This document shows positions 31,620-40,458 of a stretch of 64,000 nucleotides of DNA, in pieces (position 1 is the first letter of the stretch; each line of letters begins with the position of its first letter). Position numbers and translations under genes: made by a program. The notes under the pieces were generated by a model. That model was not told the DNA's origin. It ran no database searches and saw nothing but the letters and a program-made list of their open reading frames with translations. This DNA comes from Brevundimonas vesicularis (lineage in GTDB: Bacteria > Pseudomonadota > Alphaproteobacteria > Caulobacterales > Caulobacteraceae), in NCBI RefSeq assembly GCF_027886425.1, contig NZ_CP115671.1:1364001-1428000 (forward strand), in the 5' to 3' direction.

Positions 31620-33953
31620 TTAGTAGGAGGCGCGCAACTCGATGCCGAAGGTGCGCGGATTGTTGAAGTTGCCGTAGTCGCCCAGGGTGTTCCGGTTCGA
31701 CGGATCGCGGCGATAGACGTAGGTCTCGTCCAGCAGGTTGCGCGACCACAGGGCCACCTCCAGCAGCGGACCGCCGTCGCGGGTCGTGATGTCGGCGATG
31801 GCGACGCGGGCGTTCACGACGAAGGACGAGTCGGCCTTGATCGCGAACTGCTCGAAGCTGTGGGCCGCATCGGCGTAGTTGGCGTCGATGTGCGCCTTCA
31901 GGGTCGCGCCCATGAAGGGCGAGTTCCAGTCGGCCGCGACGCTGCCGGCGTTCTCAGGCGTATAGGCGATGAAGACCTGCTGCACCTGGCCGTTGAATGG
32001 GTTGACCGTGTCCGGCACCTTGGCGTCCGTATAGGCGTAAGAAGCCGACAGAGTCAGGTTGTCGGTCGCCCGGAACTGACCCTCCAGCTCCACGCCGCGG
32101 ATTTTGGTGGTGCCCGGGGCGTTGATCGTTTCCAGCGTGTTGCGGGTCGAGGCGCCCTGGACGGTGACCAGGCTGAAGTCGATCTGGCTGTCGGTGCGGT
32201 CCATGGCGTAGACGGCCGCGTTGAAGCGGACGCGACGGTCGAACAGGTCGCTCTTCAGGCCGATTTCGTAGGCCTTGACCTCTTCGGGATCGAACGAGCG
32301 GTAGGTCAGCGAGCGCGAGGAGGCGCCGCCGGCGCGGTAGCCGGTCGAATACTTGCCGTAGACGTTGATGTTGTTGCTGACGTCATAGGCCAGGGTGACC
32401 AGCGGGTCGAAGCGATCGACCTTGGAGCTGAAGGTCAGGTTGGTGGGGGCGTTGTTGACGACCTCCAGCTTGCCGTCCTTGTCGTCCCAGGTGTAGCGGC
32501 CGCCGACCGTCAGGTGCAGGGCGTCCATGCTAGCCGGGGTCCAGGTGGCTTGTCCGTAGATGGCCTTGGATTCCGAGTGTGCGGTGGACTTGCGGTCCAG
32601 CGAGCGGAAGCCGCGGATCGTCGGGGTGGGGTCCAGAATGGTGTAGCCCGTGCCGTCGGCGTTCCACTGGTTCGTCGAGGGCGTGGCGGCGTCGTCGGAC
32701 ACCGTTTCCTTGAAGTAGAAGACGCCGCCGACATAGTCGATGCTGTCGCCCAGCGAACCGACGGCCTGCAGTTCCTGGCTGAACTGATGCTGCCAGAAGC
32801 CGGCCAGCGAATAGCGGCTGAAGCGGCCGTTCGGACCGACGACCGGCGGACGGTGGGCGCCGGCGATGTTGTCGTACTGTTCGACGTCCAGATCGCGATA
32901 GGCCGTGATCGAACGGATTTCCAACGAGTCGGTAGGGCGATACGACAGGTGCAAGTCCATGCCGCGCGTATCGTCGACGCTGAACTGCTGAGGCACGCCG
33001 ATGTCGGCCTGCGTCATGCGGTTGGAGCCCTCGACCTGGACCAGGGGCGACAAAGCGCGGATGCTGCCCGAGGGAACCGTAGCCGAGGTGAACGGCACGA
33101 CGGTCAGGCCGTTCGGGTTGAAGTTCAGCAGCTGGCTGTAAAACGGGGTGTTCTTGTCCTTGCTGATGTCCGCCGCCAGGGTGGCGGTGAAGTTTTCGGC
33201 GGGCGTCCAGCGCGTCTGGAAGCGAAGGCCGCGACGGTCATATTCGCCAAAGCCGGTCTGGCCCGGCAGGATGTTCTCGGTCACCGGGCCCTGGACGGAA
33301 ATGATGCCGTCGACCTTGAAGGCGAAGTCGCCGAGGGCGGGGAAATCGACGTGCAGTTCGGAGTTGTAGGACTCCAGATTGCCGACGCCGGCGATGGCGC
33401 GCATGCCGAACACGCCCGTGGGCTTCTTGGTCACCAGCGACAGGGCGCCGCCTTCGGTGTTGCGGCCGAACAGGGTGCCTTGCGGACCCTTCAGGACTTC
33501 GACGCGCTCGATGTCGAGCAGGGCGGCGGCGAGGCCGTGCTGGCGGGCCAGATAGACGCCGTCGACATAGACGCCGACGCCCTGCTCGCGGGCTGGCTGG
33601 TTGGCGTCGTTCGGCACGATGCCGCGGATGCCGATGGTCAGGGCGGACTGACGGGCCTCGAAGGTGGCGATGCGCAGGCTGGGGACGCTGCCGTCGGCCA
33701 GGTCCATCAAGCTCTGCACGTGGCGATCAGCCAGGGCCTCGGCGTTGACGACCGAGATCGAAATCGGCGTGTCTTGCAGGTTGGTTTCGCGCTTGGTCGC
33801 GGTCACGACGATGTCGTCGAGGCCGGCCGGCTCGGCGCTAGCGGCCGTCGGCGCGGTCTGGACCGGCGCGGTTTGGGCGAAGGCGGAAACGGGCGCGGCG
33901 AGAAGGGCGGTCCCCAGCAGCAGCTGAAGGCGCAGTTTGGTCTGACGATGCAT
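31620..33953 (-). CDS. TonB-dependent outer-membrane receptor
   Basis: A 777-residue outer-membrane active transporter. A signal peptide (MHRQTKLRLQLLLGTALLAA) ends near AFAQ. The TonB box region is LDDIVVTATKRETNLQDTP. The plug domain shows IGIRGIVPNDANQP, GVGVYVDGVYLARQHG and VEVLKGPQGTLFGRNTEGGA. The beta-barrel ends in aromatic-terminated FGIELRASY. The style (VTATKRETNLQ and the short plug) is that of the large CirA/FyuA-like receptors in Caulobacterales. The ligand is unknown; it is next to a peptidase but on its own transcript. Confidence 0.9.
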   Translation of the reverse strand: MHRQTKLRLQLLLGTALLAAPVSAFAQTAPVQTAPTAASAEPAGLDDIVVTATKRETNLQDTPISISVVNAEALADRHVQSLMDLADGSVPSLRIATFEARQSALTIGIRGIVPNDANQPAREQGVGVYVDGVYLARQHGLAAALLDIERVEVLKGPQGTLFGRNTEGGALSLVTKKPTGVFGMRAIAGVGNLESYNSELHVDFPALGDFAFKVDGIISVQGPVTENILPGQTGFGEYDRRGLRFQTRWTPAENFTATLAADISKDKNTPFYSQLLNFNPNGLTVVPFTSATVPSGSIRALSPLVQVEGSNRMTQADIGVPQQFSVDDTRGMDLHLSYRPTDSLEIRSITAYRDLDVEQYDNIAGAHRPPVVGPNGRFSRYSLAGFWQHQFSQELQAVGSLGDSIDYVGGVFYFKETVSDDAATPSTNQWNADGTGYTILDPTPTIRGFRSLDRKSTAHSESKAIYGQATWTPASMDALHLTVGGRYTWDDKDGKLEVVNNAPTNLTFSSKVDRFDPLVTLAYDVSNNINVYGKYSTGYRAGGASSRSLTYRSFDPEEVKAYEIGLKSDLFDRRVRFNAAVYAMDRTDSQIDFSLVTVQGASTRNTLETINAPGTTKIRGVELEGQFRATDNLTLSASYAYTDAKVPDTVNPFNGQVQQVFIAYTPENAGSVAADWNSPFMGATLKAHIDANYADAAHSFEQFAIKADSSFVVNARVAIADITTRDGGPLLEVALWSRNLLDETYVYRRDPSNRNTLGDYGNFNNPRTFGIELRASY

Positions 33954-34108
33954 TTTTATCCCCTGCTTAGTCGGGGCGGGGATTACGCCGTCATTGCGAT
34001 GCGCAGTTTACAGCCGTGCAACAGCCCGGTGCATCTTTGATGTCCGAGGACGCGTCAAATCTCCGATGCGGGTCCACGACAATTCCACATCGTCTCCACA
34101 ATCGAACA

Positions 34109-34138
34109 GACGGAGCACGTCGGGCAACGCGCTCCGTC
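34109..34138 (-). terminator. Possible terminator hairpin after the S9 peptidase gene
   Basis: GACGGAGC and GCTCCGTC form an 8-bp perfect stem, 11 bases past the peptidase stop. The following minus-strand bases (TGTTCGATTG) have only a weak T content, so termination may be weak. The rest of the 195-base spacer up to the receptor gene shows nothing else. Confidence 0.45.
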
Positions 34139-34148
34139 CTCGTGAAAG

Positions 34149-36074
34149 CTATTTCCTCACGTATTTGTCGAGGAAGGTCAGATAGGCGTCTTGGGCTGTG
34201 ATGCGATTGTCGCGGCGGGTGAAGCCGTGCCCTTCGTTTGGGAAGACGACATAGTCAACCGGCACGCCATTGGCGCGGACGGCGGCGACCAGTTCGTCGC
34301 TTTCGACCTTCAGCACGCGCGGGTCGTTCTCACCCTGCACGACCAAGAGGGGCTTGTTGATCCCTTCGGTGTGGAACAGGGGCGAGATGCGGCGGTGGCG
34401 CTCGGCGTCGGTGGCTGGATCACCCATCTCGTCATAAAGGGCGATGCGCTGGGCGCCCCACCATGGCGGAATGGACTCAAGCGTCCGAACCCAGTTGGTT
34501 ACGCCGAAAATGTCCACCCCCGCCGCAAAGGCGTCAGGATGGAAGGCGAGGGCGGCGGCGGTGATGTATCCGCCATAGGATCCGCCCATCACTGCGACCT
34601 GATCGTCGGCGACCCAGTCCTGCTGTCTCAGCCAGTCGCCGCCGGCGACGATGTCGCGCAGATCCGCCTCGCCGTGCTTCTTGTCGTCCAGATGGAAGAA
34701 GGTCTTGCCGTAGCCGGAGGAGCCCCGGTTGTTGGCGCCCAACACAGCATAGCCATGGTTCACCAGGTGCTGGACCATGGCCGAATAGCCGCGTCGGGTC
34801 TGGCCGCCGGGACCGCCGTGGACCAGCACGATGGCCGGGGCGGGATTTGCGGCGGACGCGCCCTTGGGCTTGTAAAGCACAGCGGGGATCATGACGCCGC
34901 CCTCGCCAGGGTATCGCACGATGGTGGCCTCGACGAGCGCGTTTTCGTCGATTGCGGGGTTCAGGGTGTGGGTCAGGCGTCTGGCCTGACCCGTCGTCAG
35001 GTCGGCGACGAAGACGTCGGCCGGCGAGGTGTCGGACGAGACGGTGAAGGCGATGGTCTTCTCGTCCTCGCTGAACCGGACATTGCCGATATCGCCGTCA
35101 GGCAGGCCGGTCATGGCGACAGGCTGACTGGTCGTCGCGTCCAGCAGGGTCAGTTCGGTCTTGGCGTCGGCGTTCAGGCCGGAGACGCGGTATCGGCCGC
35201 TCGGCGAATAGAAGACGAAGCTGACATCCCAATCCGCCTGGATAAGCGGCGTGTTCGCGCCGCTCGCCAGATCGTGGCGAATGGCCTGCTGAAACTCGCC
35301 GTTCTGGTCCGTGCCGATCAGCACGGCTTTCGAGTCTGGCGTGAAGTCGAAGGCGGTATAGGCGACATTGCCTTCGTGCGGGGTCAGCAGCTTGGGCTCG
35401 CCCGGTGCAGTCAGATCGACCAGATAAAGGTCGTTGTTGGCGCTGGTCAGCGCCTTGTCCAGCACCAGCCACCGGCCATCCGGCGACAGGGCGGCAGGTG
35501 AGAAACCGCCGGTGTTCTCGAACACCGTCCGATGCGCATAGGTGGTCGCATCATAGGCGATGACATCGAAGGCCGAGGCGTCGCGTGCGTTCGAAGTGAC
35601 GAAGAACGTCTTGCCGTCCTGGCTCCAGCTCAGGAAGTCGGCCTTGACCTTGTCGCCAGGCGTCAGGTCGGTGATCGCGCCGTCCGGCGTCCGCACGAAC
35701 AGATGGCTCAGCTCGTCGCCGCCACCGTCCTGGGTGAAAAGGATGCGTGCGTCGGAGGGGAAATAGCTGACGGGATTGACCGCGCTCGTGGTCGAATTGG
35801 TCAGCGGGATCGGATCGCCGCCGGCGACGGGCAGGGCGTAGGCATTGAAGACCCCCGTCTTGTCCGACCGGATCAGCACGGACTTGCCGTCCGGCGAGAA
35901 CGCCTTGGCCCCGCCATAGCCCAGACCATATGAGACGGTGTCGAAAAACTGGGCCGCCGTATAGGTCGGCGTCGCCGGGCTTGTCGCCGCGGGCGCGGCG
36001 GCCTGCGCCATTGCTGCGGCGGGAAGGGCGGCCATTAGGGCCAGTACGGATACCAGGCAGGCGGTGGTGCGCAT
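34149..36074 (-). CDS. Secreted S9 family prolyl oligopeptidase-type peptidase
   Basis: A 641-residue serine peptidase with a signal peptide (MRTTACLVSVLALMAALPAA, ending near AAAMAQ). Residues about 50-380 form a WD/beta-propeller-like domain with repeated SPDGK-type turns (FSPDGKSVLIRSD, LSPDGRWLVLDKA). The alpha/beta hydrolase domain carries GGPGG (oxyanion region), the nucleophile in MGGSYGGYIT, Asp in GENDPRV and His in NEGHGF. It is likely a periplasmic dipeptidyl aminopeptidase or acylaminoacyl peptidase. The ATG at 36074 gives the best signal peptide. Confidence 0.9.
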   Translation of the reverse strand: MRTTACLVSVLALMAALPAAAMAQAAAPAATSPATPTYTAAQFFDTVSYGLGYGGAKAFSPDGKSVLIRSDKTGVFNAYALPVAGGDPIPLTNSTTSAVNPVSYFPSDARILFTQDGGGDELSHLFVRTPDGAITDLTPGDKVKADFLSWSQDGKTFFVTSNARDASAFDVIAYDATTYAHRTVFENTGGFSPAALSPDGRWLVLDKALTSANNDLYLVDLTAPGEPKLLTPHEGNVAYTAFDFTPDSKAVLIGTDQNGEFQQAIRHDLASGANTPLIQADWDVSFVFYSPSGRYRVSGLNADAKTELTLLDATTSQPVAMTGLPDGDIGNVRFSEDEKTIAFTVSSDTSPADVFVADLTTGQARRLTHTLNPAIDENALVEATIVRYPGEGGVMIPAVLYKPKGASAANPAPAIVLVHGGPGGQTRRGYSAMVQHLVNHGYAVLGANNRGSSGYGKTFFHLDDKKHGEADLRDIVAGGDWLRQQDWVADDQVAVMGGSYGGYITAAALAFHPDAFAAGVDIFGVTNWVRTLESIPPWWGAQRIALYDEMGDPATDAERHRRISPLFHTEGINKPLLVVQGENDPRVLKVESDELVAAVRANGVPVDYVVFPNEGHGFTRRDNRITAQDAYLTFLDKYVRK

Positions 36075-36159
36075 CGGAGCCTCTCGTCGGTGGGATGACC
36101 GTAGGAGGCGACAGAACACCACGTCGGATGCAAACTGTCTTCGATTTAATGGATCGTCG

Positions 36160-37371
36160 TTAGACGACGACCGCTGTCGTGTCGCGGATGAAGCCGCCGC
36201 CCAGGACGCGTTCGGTGTCCACGGGATGATACAGGGCGCAAGCCTGGCCGGGGGCCACGCCTTCCTCGCCTTCGTCGAAGACGATGCGGATGTCGCCGTC
36301 GATCATCGCGAGGCGCGCTGGCGAGGGCTGGCGCGTCGAGCGGACGCGGGCCAGGACGGGGATGTTGGTCTCGGCCGCCTCGACGATGGTGGCCTCGTCG
36401 CCCAGCCAGTTGGTTTCTTCCAAAGTCAGAGAGGCGGTCAGCAGGGCTTCACGCGGGCCGACGATGACGCGACGGGTTTCGGGCTCCAGCCGGGTCACGA
36501 ACAGCGGTTCGCCCACGGCGACGTTGAGGCCGCGGCGTTGGCCGATCGTATAGTCCGTGATGCCCGCGTGCCGGCCCAGCACCCGACCGTCCATATGCAC
36601 GATCTCGCCGGCCTCACGCCCTTGCGGACGCAGGCGGTCGATCAGGGTGCGATAGTCGCCGGAAGGTACGAAACAGATATCCTGGCTGTCCGGCTTGGCG
36701 GCGATCTTCAGGCCCAGTTCGGCGGCGACGCCGCGCACCTGGGGCTTTTCCAGATCGGCCAGGGGGAAGCGCAGATAGTCCAGCTGGTCTTGGGTCGTGG
36801 CGAACAGGAAGTAAGACTGGTCTCGCGAATGGTCGATCGCCTTGCGCATCTGCGAGCGGTTTCCGGCGACGGCGCGGCGGACGTAGTGACCCGTGGCCAT
36901 CGCCTCGGCGCCCAGGTCGCGCGCCACGTCCAGCAGGTCGCGGAACTTAACGGTCTGATTACAGCGGATGCAGGGGACCGGCGTCTGGCCCTTCAGATAG
37001 CTGTCGGCGAACTGGTCGATGACCGCATCCTTGAACCGGCTCTCATAGTCCAAGACGTAGTGCGGAATGCCGATCATGTCGGCGGCCAGACGGGCGTCGT
37101 GAATGTCCTGGCCCGCGCAGCAGGCGCCCTTCTTCTTTAACGCCGCGCCGTGGTCGTACAGCTGAAGCGTCACGCCGACGACGTCATAGCCGGCCTTGTG
37201 CAGCAGGGCCGCGACGACGGTGGAATCCACACCGCCGGACATGGCGGCCACCACGCGCGCGCCGACCGGCAAGCCGACCGCCGCCCGCGCGCTCTCGATC
37301 GCCGCATCCATGTCGGTGCGGGCGATGTCGGGAACGGGGCAGAAATCTTCGACCAAGGTCATCGCGGCCAT
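36160..37371 (-). CDS. mnmA: tRNA-specific 2-thiouridylase
   Basis: A 403-residue enzyme that thiolates U34 of tRNA(Lys), tRNA(Glu) and tRNA(Gln). The PP-loop is VVAAMSGGVDSTVVAALL (residues 40-57). The catalytic cysteines lie in GQTPVPCIRCN and in SQDICFVPSGDY. A conserved TGHYVRR follows. The N-terminal 20 residues extend beyond the usual start, and an ATG at residue 21 is a plausible alternative. It lies next to sciP on the same strand; that linkage is familiar from Caulobacter. Confidence 0.93.
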   Translation of the reverse strand: MAAMTLVEDFCPVPDIARTDMDAAIESARAAVGLPVGARVVAAMSGGVDSTVVAALLHKAGYDVVGVTLQLYDHGAALKKKGACCAGQDIHDARLAADMIGIPHYVLDYESRFKDAVIDQFADSYLKGQTPVPCIRCNQTVKFRDLLDVARDLGAEAMATGHYVRRAVAGNRSQMRKAIDHSRDQSYFLFATTQDQLDYLRFPLADLEKPQVRGVAAELGLKIAAKPDSQDICFVPSGDYRTLIDRLRPQGREAGEIVHMDGRVLGRHAGITDYTIGQRRGLNVAVGEPLFVTRLEPETRRVIVGPREALLTASLTLEETNWLGDEATIVEAAETNIPVLARVRSTRQPSPARLAMIDGDIRIVFDEGEEGVAPGQACALYHPVDTERVLGGGFIRDTTAVVV

Positions 37372-37402
37372 TTAGTGCGGAACCGGTGCGATTTCGAGGC
37401 CC

Positions 37403-37443
37403 GCAAAAGAAAAGGGCCGCACCCGTCGCCGGATGCGGCCCTT
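37403..37443 (-). terminator. Rho-independent terminator of sciP
   Basis: On the minus strand AAGGGCCGCA and TGCGGCCCTT form a perfect 10-bp stem with a 12-base loop, followed by TTCTTTTGCGG. It separates sciP from mnmA. Confidence 0.85.
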
Positions 37444-37462
37444 AACGTCTTCGGGGAAACCC

Positions 37463-37747
37463 TCAGGAGCGGTAGCTCTGGATCCGCGTCGTGCGCAGAC
37501 CCTGCATGCCCCATTTGTCGATGGCCTTCTGCCAGGCCAGGAACTCTTCGGCCGTCAGGCGATATTTCGCCAGGGCGTCGTCGAGGCTGAGCAGGCCGCC
37601 GCGAACGGCGGCGACGACCTCGGCCTTGCGCCGGATCACCCACCGGTCCGTGTTGGACGGCGGCAAGTCGTTGAGGGTCAGGGGCGTGCCAGTCGGTCCG
37701 ACCACGTATTGTTCGCCTTTGCTATTAAGGCGTCGCTCTTGCAACAT
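37463..37747 (-). CDS. sciP: SciP, CtrA inhibitor (DUF1153)
   Basis: A 94-residue DUF1153 protein: YVVGPTGTPLTLNDLPP, RWVIRRKAEVVAAVRGGLLS and EEFLAWQKAID are hallmarks of SciP. In Caulobacter SciP is a small helix-turn-helix protein that binds CtrA-controlled promoters and blocks transcription during the G1 phase. The same gene order, flgE then sciP then mnmA, supports the identification. A near-perfect CtrA box lies 55 bases upstream, matching the known CtrA control of sciP. Confidence 0.92.
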   Translation of the reverse strand: MLQERRLNSKGEQYVVGPTGTPLTLNDLPPSNTDRWVIRRKAEVVAAVRGGLLSLDDALAKYRLTAEEFLAWQKAIDKWGMQGLRTTRIQSYRS

Positions 37748-37801
37748 GGGCTTATGCCTCTTTCACCAACACCGTAGTGTCATGAAGGTAGGCGTCCCCG
37801 A

Positions 37802-37816
37802 CTAAGGTCCGTTTAA
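37802..37816 (-). promoter_or_regulatory. CtrA box upstream of sciP
   Basis: On the minus strand the sequence is TTAA-ACGGACC-TTAG, matching TTAA-N7-TTAA at 7 of 8 positions. It is 55 bases upstream of the sciP start. CtrA activates sciP in Caulobacter, so this agrees with known biology. Confidence 0.65.
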
Positions 37817-37919
37817 GGGTCGTGGTGAAGGAACGGATAACTTCCGCCCCTCCCTGAACGACTCTGTAAACCTTGCTTGCGCGACGATTCATCGAGACTA
37901 ACGCTTACTTACTCGCCGA

Positions 37920-39677
37920 TCAGCGTTTGATGTTGATCAGCTCGGCCAGCATTTCATCGGCCGTGGTGATGATTTTGGACGAGGCGGAATAGGCGCGCTG
38001 GGTGGTGATCAGGCCGGTGAACTCGGCCGACAGATCGACGGTTGAGGACTCCAGCTGCTTGGCCGCGATCTCGCCCGCGCCGCCCGTTCCCGCCGCCTTC
38101 AGGTTAAAGGTGCCCGACTGGAGGCTGACGGCGTAGGCGTTGCCGGACACTTCACGCAGGCTGTCGGGGCTGGGGAAGGTGGCGACCGCGACCTGGGCGA
38201 TGCGACGCATGACGCCATTGTCGAAGATGGCGGTGACGAAGCCGGCTTCGTCGATCTTGATCTCGCTCAGATTGCCGAACGCCGTGCCGTTGGTGACCGT
38301 GGATTGCACCACCGAGGCGGTGTTCAACTGGCTGAGGCCGCCGGCCGAGGTGTTGAGGTCCAGCGTGACGGCTTGGGCGGCGATGCCCAGACCGTCAGCC
38401 CAGGCGACCTGACCTGCCGGAATGGTCAGGTTGTTGGGATCGGACTTGCCGAAGTTCAGCGTCGCCATGGTCGGGTCGTCGAACAGGCCCGTGCCTGCGG
38501 GCCAGGCCTTCATCGTGTCGACGTCCAGGCGACCCGACGGGGTAAAGGCGATCTTGCCGGTCTTGATCTGGCCGTTGGCGTAGGGTGCGCCCGCGATCAC
38601 GTCGCTAGCCGGCACGGACACGATTTCCGCATACCAGATGTTCGGTTCGTCGCTCTTCAGGAAGCGAAGTTCCAGGTTGCGCTGGCCGCCCTTGGAGTCC
38701 GAAACCGGAATGTTCATCTTGAAGTCGGGCTTCACTCCGACTGGGTTGTCGTCGTCGGCGTTGTACATCGCCATGGAGTTGACCGACGGGTCGTACTTCG
38801 TCTTGGCGACGTCTTCGTTGCCCAGGCCGACGTCCGAAAGGTTGAGCGTATAGGCGGGGCCGCTGGCCGGCGTGAACTGGATCTGGGTCGGCGGCGTGCC
38901 GATCGCGGTCGCCGAGCCGGCGTTCGCGCCGTTGATCGTCAGCCCGGTGATGGCGCCGGTGGTCGGGTCGAAAGTCGCCGAGGCGTCGACCCTCTGCGAA
39001 CCGGACTTGATCACCAGATCATGGCTGTTGGCGCCGGTGCGGGTGTAGCGGACCGACACGTCGTGGGTCACGGCCGGCGTCGCCGTATCGGACACGCCCT
39101 TGTAGGACTGGGCGCTGGCCGCGGAGGACGATTCCTGGCTCGAACGCAGGTTGGCGTTGATCTGGACGCGAGTGGTCGGTTCGGCGGTGCCGCCGACCGA
39201 GCCGATGTTGATCGAGCGCAGGCGCGACAGATCGGACGGATCGGTCGAGATCTCGCCGTTGGAGTCCACTGGCCAGCCTTGAAGATACAGGCCGGCGCTG
39301 TTCTTCAGATAGCCCTGCTTGTCGACGGTGAAGGCGCCGGCGCGGGTGAACAGGCGGGTGTCGGTTGCGCCGACGTTCTCGGCCTGGGTCGTGGTGACGA
39401 AGAAGCCTTGACCGTTGACGGCGAGGTCGGTGCTGGAGGTCGTGCGCTGAAGCTGACCTTCCTGGCTGACATAGGAGCGGGTGTTGGTGGTGACGCCGCC
39501 GGCCGAGTAGCTGCCGCCCGATGCGGTCTGGCTGTTGACCAGGGTCTGGAACTCGCTGGCCGTGCGCTTGTAGCCGACGGTATTCACGTTGGCGATGTTC
39601 TGGGAGATCGCCGCCAGGGCGGCGGAGTTGGCGGCCAGGCCGGACACGCCGGCCAGCATTGCACTGTTGAGGCTCAT
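37920..39677 (-). CDS. flgE: Flagellar hook protein FlgE
   Basis: A 585-residue hook subunit. It starts MSLNSAMLAGVSGLAANSAA with the conserved IAQNIAN-like SQNIANVNTVGYKRT motif near the N-terminus, SSTDLAVNGQGFFVT in the D1 part and the C-terminal helix TVDLSAEFTGLITTQRAYSA, needed for axial assembly. Long middle domains fit the large hooks of Caulobacterales. It is the last gene of the fliK-flgD-flgE minus-strand operon. Confidence 0.95.
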   Translation of the reverse strand: MSLNSAMLAGVSGLAANSAALAAISQNIANVNTVGYKRTASEFQTLVNSQTASGGSYSAGGVTTNTRSYVSQEGQLQRTTSSTDLAVNGQGFFVTTTQAENVGATDTRLFTRAGAFTVDKQGYLKNSAGLYLQGWPVDSNGEISTDPSDLSRLRSINIGSVGGTAEPTTRVQINANLRSSQESSSAASAQSYKGVSDTATPAVTHDVSVRYTRTGANSHDLVIKSGSQRVDASATFDPTTGAITGLTINGANAGSATAIGTPPTQIQFTPASGPAYTLNLSDVGLGNEDVAKTKYDPSVNSMAMYNADDDNPVGVKPDFKMNIPVSDSKGGQRNLELRFLKSDEPNIWYAEIVSVPASDVIAGAPYANGQIKTGKIAFTPSGRLDVDTMKAWPAGTGLFDDPTMATLNFGKSDPNNLTIPAGQVAWADGLGIAAQAVTLDLNTSAGGLSQLNTASVVQSTVTNGTAFGNLSEIKIDEAGFVTAIFDNGVMRRIAQVAVATFPSPDSLREVSGNAYAVSLQSGTFNLKAAGTGGAGEIAAKQLESSTVDLSAEFTGLITTQRAYSASSKIITTADEMLAELINIKR

Positions 39678-39725
39678 GGAAGAACGCTCCTTAAATAGAG
39701 GTCATCGGGAAGGCGGCGGATCGCA

Positions 39726-40454
39726 TCATGCGGCCGCCTCCTCGGTCGGGACGTTCGGATTCTCCGTATCGTCGGTATCGTTGGCCGCCTGGGCCTTGAT
39801 CTCGTTCAGCGAGATCACGGTCGAAAGCGGAAGGATGGAGTCGCCAATCACGAGATACGGCGCGCCGTTGTACATCTCGACGCCAGTGACCCGGCCCTGG
39901 ATCAGGGCCTGGGCGTCAACCTTGGCGCCGGCAGCGTCGGTGGCGGCGACCTTCAGCGTGTAGACGCCGCCGTCTTCAGCCGTGCCGCCTTCCTTCAGCT
40001 TGCCGTCCCAGGAGAAGGTGTGCAGGCCGGACTTCTTGTCGGGCGCGGCGCCCTCCCAGACCACGACGCCCTTGCTGTCGACGACCTGCAAGGTGGCCTT
40101 GTCCGCGTCGGCGCCCAATTCGTAGGCCCAGGTGGCCTTGCCGTCGTTGAACTCGGTGGCGGTCCAGGCGGCGGTGACGCTCTTGCCGATGTAGTTGGCG
40201 GCGTTGTCCAGACCACCGCCGGCCTGGGCGGCCAACAGGCTGGTCAGCAGGTCGTTGGTCAGCAGTTGCTGCTCCACGCCGGCCATCTGGGTCAGCTGGG
40301 CCGTGAACTGATTGGAGTCTAGCGGCGACAGCGGATCCTGGTTCTTCATCTGTGTGGTCAGCAGGGTCAGGAAGGTCTCGAAGTTCGAGGCCAAGGCCTT
40401 GGTGCCGCCGGTGATGCGGCCCGCTGCGGCGGAGGTTGTGACGGCGTCGACCAT
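39726..40454 (-). CDS. flgD: Flagellar hook capping protein FlgD
   Basis: A 242-residue scaffold protein required to polymerise the hook. The N-terminal helical region has FLTLLTTQMKNQDPLSPLDS and FTAQLTQMAGVEQQLLTNDL, the classic FlgD signature. The Ig-like domains follow (TLQVVDSKGVVVWEG, FSWDGKLKEGGTAEDGVYTL-like). It lies between fliK (gap 4 bases) and flgE on the same strand. Confidence 0.94.
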   Translation of the reverse strand: MVDAVTTSAAAGRITGGTKALASNFETFLTLLTTQMKNQDPLSPLDSNQFTAQLTQMAGVEQQLLTNDLLTSLLAAQAGGGLDNAANYIGKSVTAAWTATEFNDGKATWAYELGADADKATLQVVDSKGVVVWEGAAPDKKSGLHTFSWDGKLKEGGTAEDGGVYTLKVAATDAAGAKVDAQALIQGRVTGVEMYNGAPYLVIGDSILPLSTVISLNEIKAQAANDTDDTENPNVPTEEAAA

Positions 40455-40458
40455 GGAG

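Noticed and set aside
31860..34040. 726-codon open frame opposite the TonB-dependent receptor
   Set aside because: It mirrors the receptor gene on the other strand, has low-complexity composition and no recognisable domain; high GC produces such antisense frames.
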